NCBI GenBank assembly: GCA_029204225.1
Contig: CM055093.1
Span: 30,515,777 to 30,579,776 of the forward strand
Direction: 5' to 3'
Source: Diphasiastrum complanatum
Lineage: Eukaryota; Streptophyta; Lycopodiopsida; Lycopodiales; Lycopodiaceae
DNA: 64,000 bases
Shown: piece after piece, positions 10,624-20,732 of the stretch
How the letters are laid out: every line of letters begins with the position of its first letter
Numbering within the stretch: position 1 is the first letter of the stretch
The notes under the pieces: model-generated
Seen by the model: the letters and a program-made list of their open reading frames with translations, nothing else
The model's database searches: none
What the model was told of the DNA's origin: nothing
Program-made: the position numbers and the translations under genes

Positions 10624-11345
10624 AATTAGAAACTTTATTGTCTAAATTTAAAGATGTTTTTCTTGAAGATTTGCCACATGGTTTACCACCTAGCAGAGAG
10701 GTAGATCATGTAATTAATCTAGTACCAGGTACAGCACCTGTTTCTAAACCTCCGTATCGGGCAGTTAACAGATTATCTTGGGAAAGGCCAAATTCAGACC
10801 AGTAGTTCACCATGGGCCTCACCAGTCCTATTGGTGAAAAAGAAAGAGGGGTCTATGCGTCTTTGCGTAGATTACAGAGCCCTCAATAAACTCACAATTA
10901 AGAATAAGTACCCTATGCCTCGGGCAGACGAGTTGTTTGACCAACTCGACGAGGCTAAATTTTTCAGTAAAATAGACCTCAGATCGGGATATCATCAAGT
11001 CCGTATAAAGTCGGAAGATGTCTCAAAAACGGCTTTTAGGACTCGTCACGGTCATTATGAGTTTAAGGTGATGCCGTTTGGGCTCACAAATGCTCCAGCT
11101 ACCTTTATGACCTTGATGAACAGTGTCCTCAGACCATACTTGGGTAAGTTTGTAGTCGTATTTTTAGATGACATCCTCGTCTACAGCAAAACGAGGAAGG
11201 AGCATCTAAAACACCTCAGAAAGGTGTTTCGACTGCTCAGAAAGCATAAGCTTTATGCTAAACAATCCAAGTGTGAATTCTTCGTAGAAGAAGTAGCATA
11301 TTTGGGTCACATTATCTCTTCAGATGGGATTAAAGTGGTTGAGGG
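10624..11345 (+). pseudogene. Reverse transcriptase of the gypsy element
   Basis: Starts with LLSKFKDVFLEDLPHGLPP and [12 protein letters not shown] (one frame, about 10,630-10,730), shifts after [10 protein letters not shown], then continues from [16 protein letters not shown] (about 10,803) in the frame of 10,831. RT blocks: [51 protein letters not shown], the catalytic [12 protein letters not shown] (FLDD, normal for Ty3/gypsy) and [11 protein letters not shown] (about 11,289-11,321). Apart from the frame break the domain is well preserved. Confidence 0.9.
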
Positions 11346-12584
11346 TCAGTTGACTCAAGGATTCAAATGGAAACAGTATTCCATTCAAGATGAGTACTTG
11401 CTCTATAGAAATAGAGTATGTGTCCCCAATTCAGAGGATTATAGGCAGCAGGTCCTATATGAATGTCATGACAATCCTAGTGCGGGACACCCAGGCATAC
11501 AGAAGACCTATGAGCTTCTTCGTAGGCAATTTTTCCGGCCCAGTATGAAAAAGGACGTCCACCAGTATGTAACCAGTTGCCAGAAATGTCAAGTAAACAA
11601 AGCAGAGCGTTTAAAGGCAGGAGGGTTGTTGCATCCCTTAGAAATACCAGCTGGTAAATGGGAGAGTATCTCCATGGATTTTATAGTAGGCCTGCCTAAA
11701 ACCCAAAAGGGTAATGACGCTATATGGGTCACAGTTGACCGTCTGACCAAAATGGCTCATTTCATTCCGACCAAAACAATCGTTAGAGCTCCAGAGTTAG
11801 CGAGGTTGTTTGTATACGGGCTATTTTAATTGTATGGTCTACCTTCCGGCATAGACAGCGACCGGGACAGTAAGTTTACTGGAAATTTTTGGAGGGCAGT
11901 ATTCCATCATCTCCATACTAAACTTAATATGAGTACCATCGACCATCCACAGACGGACGGTCAAACAGAGAGGGTAAATCAGGTGCTGGAGGATATGCTT
12001 CGTGCATACGTCAGCAAAAAGCAAACTAATTGGGAGGAGTATCTCTCGATATTAGAGTTTGCTTACAACAGTACCAAACATTCAACTACGGGATACAGCC
12101 CATTTATGCTGATGTACGGTTTTCAGCCACGCTCACCCACAGCTATAGGGTTTAAACAAGAAAACGTTGAAGCAGCCAGAAACTTTTTAGAGGACCTAAA
12201 CCAGATGATAGAACATGCTAAGCGTAGCATTAGGCAGTCCTAGGATCGAGCTAGGCATTATGCAGATCCACACAGACGGGATGTGCAGTTCTCCACTGGT
12301 GAGAAAGTCTACTTGAGAGTCCCAGTCGACTCTAAAACCCTCAAATCATGAGTGTGTGCTAAGTTGTCTCCAAAGTATTGTGGTCCCTTTACCATCGGTA
12401 GGAGACTAGGCGAGGTCACCTATGAACTAGAACTCCCACACAGCAGTAAGGTTTTTCCAGTCTTTCATGTAAGTCAGTTACGAAAAGCCTTAACCAGATC
12501 AGACAATCTGGTAGGGGACAGTGTTATAGTTCTCCCATTGTCAGCAACCTCCACATGAACCAGAGGAGATTCCTGATAGTAGAG
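11346..12584 (+). pseudogene. Integrase of the gypsy element, fused to RT without RNase H
   Basis: Directly after the RT thumb the frame jumps to [19 protein letters not shown], so the RNase H domain (normally over 200 residues) is absent without breaking the frame. Then come the H-H-C-C zinc domain ([12 protein letters not shown]...CQKCQ), the core with the first Asp in [11 protein letters not shown] and [15 protein letters not shown], a stop at 11,829, the second Asp region DRDSKFTGNFW, DHPQTDGQTERVNQ with the catalytic Glu, a stop at 12,241, and the C-terminal GPFTIGRRLG and FHVSQLRKA. A TGA at about 12,349 replaces another codon. The tail (HEPEEIPDSRE) runs into LTR sequence at about 12,585: the true pol end, polypurine tract and start of the 3' LTR are deleted. 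Confidence 0.88.
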
Positions 12585-12855
12585 AACAGGGCAAGACAGT
12601 GTGAGTATTGTGCCCCAGCACGGTCCATAGCCATGGCGGGCCTAACACAGCCTAGGGACCTTGTCAGCAGGATAGGGCTCCCAGTTGGGTCCCGACGTGC
12701 AGTCGGCCACGTCAGTGACACGTGGCCGACACTTGGCAGTTGCATGCTACCAGTCCTCACACTGGGTTAGGAGGGGCTTACTCTATATCAGGGAGTAGGC
12801 AAGGTTGGGTGGATCAGTTAGTGTTGGCCCTACTGTGGTGTTAGGATATATTACA
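12585..12855 (+). repeat. 3' LTR of the gypsy element, 5'-truncated
   Basis: 271 bases matching 7,875-8,145 with about 11 substitutions. The first 87 bases of the LTR are missing, removed with the end of pol. Confidence 0.9.
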
Positions 12856-12860
12856 TGACC
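12856..12860. repeat. Target-site duplication (right) of gypsy element
   Basis: TGACC, identical to 7,783-7,787. Confidence 0.85.
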
Positions 12861-14025
12861 CCATGAAACCCGATAACTATCGTACCATTATGATTGGGCA
12901 CATTGTGGCTAAACTTTATGGCACCATCCTTCAGACAATGATTAGTTGCAAGGCAGAGACACAGAGATTACATGCCAAGGTCATCAGTTATCTTGGTACT
13001 CCCAAGTTTCTCGTCTCCTGCGCATATACGGCATTGATATTTTTGATCTACCAGAGGGATCCCATTAGTATATTAGGCGGTTTCTCTACCGTGCATATTC
13101 TCTAGTGACATGGTCGGGGCCCCTTGGGGTCAAACCGGACTTCTATCGCTTCAGTTTCCTAGAGTTGGACAGTGCCAAGGTCCCAGTTTTATCTCGTTAT
13201 TTGGATAGTGAACTCTCACATTGCCTTTGTTTTACATTGGGACAGTTCCAAGTTTCCTCACACCAGCTATATGTGAAGACGAGGCGCTTCCAGGGCATTC
13301 CTCATATGAGTAGACTTTGTCAAATGTGCACATTAGGGGAGGGGAGGTGGAGTCAGAGGAGCATTTTCTATGTAGATGCCTTGTTTATTATGAGATTCGA
13401 GGATGCTTACACTGTCTTTTCCGTGATTCTCCAGTCACACTACGTTCACTCATTTCATATGTAGACCCTCGGTGAGTGGCATATTTGTCAGAGAGATCAG
13501 TATGGACACCATGATTCCTAGACCCAGATCACCTCCTTTTTCTCTAGGAGATGCTCCAGAGCAGAAATCGTGGCTGATATTTTGTTAGGGGATGAGTAAG
13601 ATACCCCTTCCCGGAATAATCACCATGAATCGTCGGTAGTATATTGCTTCTAGACCACACTTTATGAATACTAGGAGACTTTGCAGATCTAGAGCTCACG
13701 CACGTAGACCCATTGTTTCCTCTTCAGTACCGGCATCCTCATCTATCCTTGCTTTCTTCGGCAGAGGTCCTTCTATGACATGAGATCACACAGTTTTGAT
13801 TGTAAAGCTTCAGCTACATGACACCCCATTGTATCATGTCTCAGACTTTCAGGTGTTGAGAGTAGAGTAGAGATTTTATCTAGTCTTGATAGGCTAATCC
13901 TTTTATCTAGTAGTAGTAGTTGTTGTTTGTTATGGAGACATTTATATGCTCCTTTCAATATTTATCATACTTGAGATGTACTTACTTGGTCTTATATGCC
14001 TTTTGGCATTAAAAGACATTAATAA

Positions 14026-14030
<5 letters not shown>
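12861..14030 (+). pseudogene. LINE copy 2, 3' segment with C-terminal zinc motif and 3' UTR
   Basis: Continues the LINE from 7,787 with KPDNYRTIMIGHIVAKLYG (first RT block of non-LTR elements). The RT core is then missing. Next are FDLPEGSH and GVKPDFYRF, the block TLGQFQVSSHQL (about 13,225-13,270) and the terminal zinc motif RLCQMCTLGE followed, after a one-base shift, by EVESEEHFLCRC (about 13,312-13,380). This CxxC...HxxxxC tail closes many plant LINE ORF2 proteins. The rest is a 3' UTR ending ACATTAATAAAGGG and a (TC)24 tract. It aligns with copy 1 at 5,781-5,925. Confidence 0.8.

Positions 14031-14078
<48 letters not shown>
14031..14078. repeat. (TC)24 microsatellite at a LINE 3' end
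   Basis: Perfect TC run directly after AATAAAGGGC. A short (CA)n follows at about 14,135-14,152. Confidence 0.9.
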
Positions 14079-14081
<3 letters not shown>

Positions 14082-14486
14082 AATGATACATTTGCAGCAA
14101 CCTTTACCCCTGGATGAATTACAATTGAATATGGCACACACACACACACACAGTTAAAGTTTCCGGTCTAACAAGTTGTGCCTGAGCCATCTCCACCAAA
14201 GCATCAAATGATGTGCAACTTTGGACTGTTTTCTATTTGTACTCAAATGTTACCATGTTTCATTCACTTATATGTGCTTCTATATAAAACTGTAACTGTA
14301 AATTCTTATTGAGCTAGTGTTGTTTAAAAATCTCCACCAGTTCTGTATTGTCCAGCACTTTGGCAGCAATAAAATTTTGGAAATTTAGCCATACAAGCTG
14401 TGGTTTTTCAATTGATCAAGGACTACTGTCAACCTATTTAAAAGCAAGAGAATATCAATAGTCACTCCCAGATTTAGAAAGTTTAC
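14079..14486 (-). other. Intron 4 of the adenylate kinase gene (proximal part)
   Basis: Non-coding sequence between the LINE 3' end and the donor of exon 4 (GTAAAC on the minus strand at 14,481-14,486). No further kinase exon is visible from here to the window start. Confidence 0.6.
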
Positions 14487-17400
14487 CTCTAATAGTATAA
14501 AAACATGAGGTCTTATACCAAGAGCCTCCAAAGCTGCCGCCTGTGATAAACTCCGAGGGTATCCGTCCAATAACCATCCTTTCTCTTGTGCATCGGACTG
14601 CGAAAGCCTTTGTTTCACCATCTGAGATCATGTAAGAGATTATCTAGAGTTCAGTTGCTTGGAAAAATCAAACCAAAGTATAAAACTATTAAATTTTTGG
14701 CTAAGACCATTTTGACTAGATTTAATTATGTGAGATGTGAAGGTATACCTAAAGATTGCTCAAGAGAAACCCACCACCCCCCCAAAAACAATCTTGCAAC
14801 AACTCTTAGCCTATTACAAGCATGCGTATGTGGAGTAGCTCATAATTACTTGTGCCATCATGTCATAGAAATGCCAAACTAAAGACACTTCTAAACCTGT
14901 ATTTGACTTAAACTACAAGCAAAGGAAACTCGAAGCAAGCTCTACTAAGGTATTGCCAAGATTTAAATTGCAATAGCACTATCCCATAGTACCTCGTGGT
15001 AATTTTTGCATATTAACTACCAAAAAAAGGACAAAAAAAAGTAAAAAAAGGGGGTTTAGGGTGTAAAATAAGACGGTACAGTACATGATGCTGGGGACTG
15101 TTGCAGTGGCACATGGGCACTACGAGTGAGCAGACCGAGGGGCCAATGGGAGACCAACACATGGGGGTAGCATCACATGTACAGCGTACAGAGGCACATG
15201 GGCATTGTGGGTGAGCAGACCATGGGCCCAATGGGAGACCAACACAGGGGGGAGCATCACACGGGGGCAGGTACAGAGGCACATGGAGGGATGATGGGGA
15301 TCCACATGGCCGATCAGGCTGTGGGGATAAATAGGCACTCACAATGCCATTGTGGTCGGCATTTTCAGAGGCTGTGAGAGAGCTAGTGATAGACAGTGAG
15401 AGAGCAAGCGAGAGCCGGTGACAGGCTGTTTGAGAGCCAGGGTGTTGTGAGAGGGTGTTCAAGGACCAGGGTGCTGTGAGGAGAAGGTCCATCGAGATGG
15501 CAGAGCGCATACCACCGAAGCCCGAGGGCGAAGCCAGGAGGAAGCTTGAGGAAGATATCCGAAGGCACAACGAGAGGCATCGGAAGCAAGAGGCAGATAT
15601 CCGAGAGATGTTGTGACAAACTCGACAGAGAAATCCGGAACCGGAGCCACCCGCCCCCGCTGTGGGTCCTGTCCCCGCTGTCGAGCTGGATCTGGATGAG
15701 CAGATCGGAAAGAATTTCACACGACGGCAATTCATCATGGTCAGGGAAAGGGCGGCCAAACGTCGGGCTAACCAGGAGGCAGCTCGGGCTAACCGGGAGG
15801 CAGAGCAAGAGCGACAAAACAATGCACCAGACGAGGGCGAGGAGTCGGTGGAGGATCAGTGAGGGATGTTTAGAATAGATGAGGTCCAGCCGTATGTGGC
15901 GGACTGTTGCTATGTAGTTTTCGGCAGTTTATGGTGCAGCAAATAACTAGATGACTGCTTAGAAAAATGACAGTATATGTGATGTTATCCTGATACAACG
16001 GTTGAATATATACAGTTGTTTTTTGTGCAACGCGAGCCTGGTCATGTAAGATGCAATGTTTTTAATTTTTTGAAATGCAGATGTATTACATGTGTTTATG
16101 AAATGTCGTTTGGGGTGTAGGGGTGATTGTTGTGCTCATGATGTAGGTGCATATATGTGAAGCTAGCATTCACTTCAAACGAAATTAAATGAAAATAGGA
16201 TTCACACACGCACATAGAATTCTTCGACATAAAATAAAGCATCACATGTACAGAGCGACATACGCACAATGTGCAGCAAATAATGTAGGCCAAACATTGT
16301 ATATAATGTGAAAAATCATCTGAGTACAATGGTAGACCGTCTGCTAGAGACAAACTACTGAAACTAAAACAACAGAGCCACAATCAATGCTCTGCCTCTG
16401 ACTCAGACGAATGCTCTGGAGACAACTCAGGGCCCCGAGCTGACTCTCGCAGCCGATATCTCTGCCTGTCTAGAACTGGCATGGGCTGTGTATCCGAGGG
16501 GGAAGACTCGTTATCCTTATCCTCCCAATCAGCCTCCGCATCAGCCCCCAAGCAGGCCAAACCAACAACACCTGCTCCAACTGGCTATGATACTGCACCT
16601 CTACCTGTACCTGGAGCCCTGCGTGGTCGTCCTCTCCTCCCTGGCAGTTTCTGTGCCTTGCTTGTTCGGTGCACCCTTGGGCCTTCCTGGTCTCTTGCGG
16701 ACAAGAGGAGCTGTCAATGCCTCGTCACCCCCATGCAAATCACCTAGCTGGCTAGGCTGGGCCCAAGCTGAGGCCGGCTGGGATAGGGAAGCAAAAGAGG
16801 GAACTCCCTGTGCAACTGAGCGAGGAGGATGAGCTCGTGGGGTGTGTGCCCGTGGGGCTGCTGCAGGTGGAGGAACTGGCTGTGCAGGAGGCGAGTACAG
16901 TGGCGATATGTACTGAAAGGGGCGTTGTGGTGGCCGGTACTGGTACATCCTGGGTGCTGCCAAAGGAGGAGGATGTGACGTGGATGCTGCCACTGGAGGA
17001 GCCACTGTGGATGTGGGCGCTGCAAGAGAAAACCTGGGCACATATGGTGGCCTGCCATGGAGACCTGGTGCTGCAGAAGTGGACGGTGATGGAGGGGCTG
17101 CAGGCCTAAATGGCATCGGTGGCACTGGAGGAGCTGTGCGACGCACATACACCCTCTGAGGAGCTAGAGGAACTGTAGGCACCTCATGCGGCTGCTCTGG
17201 CTGGGACTCTGTGTATGGCATGCTGGCAAGAGATGATGGGGGCGCCCTGACACTCGGCATCTGCTGGGCCTCTGAATCCAATGTGGCAACCAAGTCGGCC
17301 AGCTGGGCATCTGAATACAAATGCTCTGGGCTCTGGGACTCATCCTGTGCACCAGCCTCTAAATCATCCTGTGCACCAACCTCTGAATCATCCTGTGCAC

Positions 17401-20400
17401 CAACCCCTGAATCAACCCAAGCCTCATCCCGTGCCTCATCATGTGCACCCTGTAGACCCTGCATGGCCTCCCAATCTGTGCAATGAAAGTCATCAGGTGC
17501 TCTTTGGGTGTGCTGTCGTAGTAACGGCCATGACTCTGTGCTGCACGCATCCAAACATCTGCGGGACCGGCATCTAAACCACTCTGCCCTCTATCAAGAG
17601 CCTCCTCCATCATGTCGACATAGGTAGGTATGCCACTGCCCCCCGCCCTGTGTGCCCTGCCTGTCTGGCGGTATAACCTGTGCCATGTGTCCCACCTCTG
17701 CCACGTGATGCACTTGTGACCCCTGCCCGTGGTGTGTGCCCTGCACCTGTATAATCTGCCTCATCCCTCTCTGGTCTGGCAAACACAACCCGAATGGGCT
17801 CATCCTCACCATGCTCATCCTCTGACACTAGCTCATCTGCCTCATACAATGGGGGCTCTCTCTCTCTCATCTCGGCAAACTCCCTCTCTCTCTCTGCCAT
17901 CAACTGTGTGCCCAGGTCAGCTGCAAGCATGGGATGGGTGCTGTCCGTAGGCAAGTCAACCTGGCACTCCAAATCTGATATCTTCGTCTGCAAGGTTTAA
18001 AATTTGCATGTCAGATAGACAACTTTATCAAGAAATGAAACCAACATACCAGGAGTCAACCAACATGCTATGAAAGATTAGCTTATCACCTGCAATGCGC
18101 TCTCCCCCCCTGCTGCAATCCACTGCCCTCAAAAACTGTGCCCATGCAGCTGGAGACCAGTACGTTGAGGATCGGCCTCCTCCTGACATCAGTCCAGCCA
18201 TCGGACATGATGCTGCAACCGTAAGTGGCCCAGTGCCAACGTAGAGGCTCCATCTCTCTAGACAAGGACTCGACCCTATCCCTCAGCATGTGTGTGCGGA
18301 CAACCTCTGAACTAGGGACTCTCCAGCTAGGGCTGACAGACTGTGCAAGGCGGAAGGCCCTTCTGAAGGGCTCAGAGTCGGTGATGGCAAAGGGCAGGTT
18401 CAGCTCCTCAATCAGACTGGCCACGGCCTGTGTGGCCTCTCTGTCCATGTGCGGCTGATGCGCGCCTCGAATGGTCTGCTGCACAAGGGCTCTCCCTGGT
18501 GGGCGACGGGTGGTGGACCTCCAGCACGGTGCACCAACCGTGACGGGAATGGACGATGACGCGACAGGCTGGGCACTGGTGGATGCATCGGCTGTAGACG
18601 TGGAATGGGGAGAGTGGGATGCACTGGCAGGGATGAGTGCAGCAGCATAGGTGGGGTGCACTGGTGGAGGGGCAACATCTGGCATGGGGTACGAAAACTG
18701 CCTTTAAGGCGAGTGAGGGATGCAGCAAACTCGACGAGACAGTATCGGCAGCGCACGATCTTCTGACCGGTCTTGTTGGCCTTGTCGGCAACCCGCCTGA
18801 CAATGTCTACCTCGTCCCACAGACCGGAAAGGTCGGATGGCACCATTGCAGATGAAATGAGGGATGGATTGCTGGAAAAAAAACAGTAGGGTTCACTGTT
18901 GGAGAGACGCTGAAAATGGGCGAAGGCCGGGCAAAGCAAGTCAATGCAAGGCAAGGCGTTGCGTGGGCGAAGGGCGACGCAAGGAATCAGAAGGCAGGTA
19001 GGCAAAAACAACAGCGATGGCAGGGCGGAGGAGGGCGCAAAAAAATTTGAGCTGAAATGTGAGGGGGGCGGGTAGGTTTAGGTAAAAACAAATTTTAAAA
19101 ATATTCAATAATAAAAATATTATTATATTGTGGTACATGATGGTACCGTGGTACCAGTACGGTCCCGCGGTACCGGGATCCGCGGTACCCAATACCGCGG
19201 GACCTATGCACTATCCAAACTCTTCGAGTTTCTCATTATTCCAGATTAGATGCTTTGGCCTTCCTGGCGTTTCTTTAGATGAAGCATACAATCGTACATT
19301 GGATTATTGCTAGAAGGTACAAGAAGTGGATCAAAATGATGTTCGGTAGGAATGAGCCTACTAGGATAGTTGTATGACTTCGGGTTAAAAAATGTCACAC
19401 TAAAGACATGTAGGAAAGGTTCGTATGTAGAGCTGCCTGTACCGTGACAACAACTTCATTTGGTACAAGTTTTCCTTTATCCATGTACTCTTTGGCTTTC
19501 AGTCCATTTTCTGTCCCAGCGGCAACCTCTGCTCGCAGTAAATCTCCTGCTGCAATATGCACCAGGCCGTACTGCACAATTTAAGGTCAAATGGAATGTG
19601 AGAAATTTGTTTTCCAGTTTAACGATATTTTCTATCAAAAATTATACAAGAGGCCACAGGTAGAGGATTAATCTTCGAAATTCAAAGAGCTTCTATAAAG
19701 TTGCACACTTTAGAAACAGTGCTGTTCTCAAAGGATGAGATCAGTGGTACTAGCAAGTACCAGAAGCAAAAATATGTATACATGACCAAAACGAGAGAGA
19801 GAGAGAGAGAGATTGATGTCTTATGAGTACTGAAAGGTACATAATATCGAAAGAGTATATTTCGAGTATGTTGCATCACATAAGAGCGTATAAAGTCCCG
19901 AGATAAAATCCACCTAGTAGCGAATTATGTAACTAGAACAATAACAAAAGCTCATAACTCTGCCAGGCAGAAGAAAACGTGAATCAACAAGCTGCATACT
20001 TAAATAGGAATCTCAAGAATTACTCTAAACAATTATGGCAACATCATCAACAACTCGACCTCTTTATTCTTAAAAAAAATTGAAGTTCTTGCCTCATGGA
20101 TCGATTAATACCTTTTGTATAAGAATTCAGAAGAGGAGCAACATACAAGACAAGGAGACTGAAAAAAGGCCATGACTTGCTAGCAGTAGAAATTGGCGAC
20201 ATAAGACCTTCTGGATGATGAGCTCAGATTGTGTGCCCTTTCCTGAAGCAGGCGCACCCGAAATCATCACATTGATGGGCTGCGTGTCGTATCCTGCATC
20301 AGCTGCTGCACACTGCAAGCATAAAACCAACTATCAATTTCTCAATCTTTTGTAATAATCTATACTTGAGCTTGCTAGTTACTACTCAATCTCGTGGTGT

Positions 20401-20732
20401 CAAACTATCTGGAAATCTTGGAAGCAGAGTTTTTTCTAGTAATAAAAGACACCCACCAAAACGATGTCATGAAGTCTTGGCGAGCGAGGCTTTGTTGACA
20501 ATATGGGAACGCATTTTGTCAGAGTGAAGGACAAGTTCCACTGCAGCGAAGAGCTTGTCTCTGAGAGGCTGCGAGGTCGGACCTGTGGAAGCTTAGAAAC
20601 AGAGTGAGCAGCTGAAAAAGGGTGAGGATGAGAAGACGAGATTGGATCCAAGTACGTGAAGCTACACTTGTGAGATGGATCCAAGGTATCAGAAGAGAGG
20701 CAGAGAAGAGAGGATCGCCAGGAAAGTGCCAT
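14487..20732 (-). CDS. Adenylate kinase, plastid-type, 5' four exons (partial gene)
   Basis: Exons on the minus strand: 20,457-20,732; 20,208-20,312; 19,443-19,571; 14,487-14,621. All have GT/AG borders and all joins are phase 0, giving 215 residues. Residues 1-92 are a Ser-rich leader, as expected for a plastid transit peptide. The P-loop GAPASGKGT is at about 111-119. The AMP-binding part is [15 protein letters not shown], then [10 protein letters not shown], and the Walker B-like [14 protein letters not shown] at about 185-198. Adenylate kinases interconvert ATP+AMP and 2 ADP; Mg is required. The LID domain and C-terminus are missing because the following exons lie beyond the left edge. 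Introns are 144, 636, 4,821 and more than 14,486 bases; intron 3 holds an hAT element, intron 4 the LINE/gypsy/copia nest. The reading frame is clean, so the gene may be functional despite its size. Mitochondrial targeting is a possible alternative. Confidence 0.9.
14977..14984. repeat. Target-site duplication (left) of hAT element
   Basis: CACTATCC, identical to 19,209-19,216. Eight bases is diagnostic of the hAT superfamily. Confidence 0.85.
15497..15862 (+). pseudogene. Charged coiled-coil ORF on the opposite strand of the hAT element
   Basis: ATG at 15,497 opens a frame broken by one TGA at about 15,614 and then open to a stop at 15,860-15,862, 122 codons in all. It is Arg/Glu-rich with long helix-forming runs ([40 protein letters not shown]) around a Pro-rich centre ([19 protein letters not shown]). 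It converges on the transposase strand. I do not recognise the family. It could be an accessory protein of the transposon or captured host sequence; only the open frame and its composition support it. Confidence 0.4.
16601..17554 (-). pseudogene. Pro/Ala-rich ORF with AT-hook-like C-terminus (hAT element)
   Basis: A 317-codon open frame on the transposase strand. N-terminal third has [13 protein letters not shown]-type acidic repeats (three near-identical copies at about 17,340-17,410), the middle is Pro-rich, and the C-terminus has [14 protein letters not shown], an AT-hook-like basic patch with GRP core. It may be the low-complexity C-terminal exon of the transposase or a separate protein. 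The frame upstream (minus-strand 17,613-17,450: [19 protein letters not shown]) differs from this one, so either an intron or a frameshift links them. Composition makes the long ORF partly a GC artefact; moderate confidence that it was ever translated. Confidence 0.4.
17610..17993 (-). pseudogene. Acidic segment of the hAT transposase gene
   Basis: Open frame after a good acceptor (CCTTGCAG) with [20 protein letters not shown], then [35 protein letters not shown] and a Gly/Arg-rich end (SASRGRGG). Follows the DUF659-like part after a possible donor CAG|GTGATA at about 18,085-18,093. Probably a C-terminal portion of the same gene. The catalytic core between them is missing. Confidence 0.4.
18086..18846 (-). 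pseudogene. hAT transposase N-terminus: BED-type finger and DUF659-like start
   Basis: ATG at 18,846 begins [13 protein letters not shown] and the BED-type finger with CRYC; the expected His ligand of the finger (in an L-K-x-H-L context) reads Ser here. A frame change at about 18,700 leads into a Ser/Pro linker and then the DUF659-like region: [29 protein letters not shown], and the diagnostic [20 protein letters not shown], where the D of SDGWTD is the first catalytic carboxylate of hAT transposases. It ends at about 18,095 after [11 protein letters not shown]. The DNA-cleaving core is not present, so the protein is inactive. Confidence 0.8.
19209..19216. repeat. Target-site duplication (right) of hAT element
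   Basis: CACTATCC, identical to 14,977-14,984. Confidence 0.85.

Larger units (their letters stand above)
7788..12855 (+). mobile_element. Ty3/gypsy LTR retrotransposon inserted in a LINE
   Basis: Full-length by its ends but decayed. It begins TGTTACGATC at 7,788 and ends ATTACA at 12,855, with 5-bp TGACC duplications outside. Order: 5' LTR 7,788-8,145; primer binding site; 0.8-kb leader; gag; zinc knuckle; protease; RT; integrase; truncated 3' LTR. The gag-protease-RT-integrase order is that of Ty3/gypsy. RNase H is deleted in frame and several stops and frameshifts interrupt the polyprotein, so it is not autonomous. A diverged antisense relative is at 2,765-4,540. Over the 271 bases shared by both LTRs I count about 11 differences, which suggests an insertion that is neither brand new nor very old. 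Confidence 0.92.
14985..19208 (-). mobile_element. hAT DNA transposon in intron 3 of adenylate kinase
   Basis: 4,224 bases flanked by perfect 8-bp duplications. Imperfect terminal inverted repeats: left CATAGTACCTCGTGGTA, right (minus strand) CATAGGTCCCGCGGTA. Both begin C-A-T-A-G, fitting the hAT terminal pattern YARNG. The right end has four GGTACC palindromes at about 19,141-19,190, possible transposase-binding repeats. The minus strand encodes BED-finger and DUF659-like hAT transposase parts, now in broken frames, and the conserved catalytic core and dimerisation domain are largely missing. The interior is GC-rich against an AT-rich host intron. Confidence 0.9.

Noticed and set aside
15013-15822. 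269-codon open frame on the minus strand inside the hAT element
   Set aside because: Cys/Ser/Pro-rich shadow of the GC-rich Arg/Glu-rich plus-strand frame; no motif.
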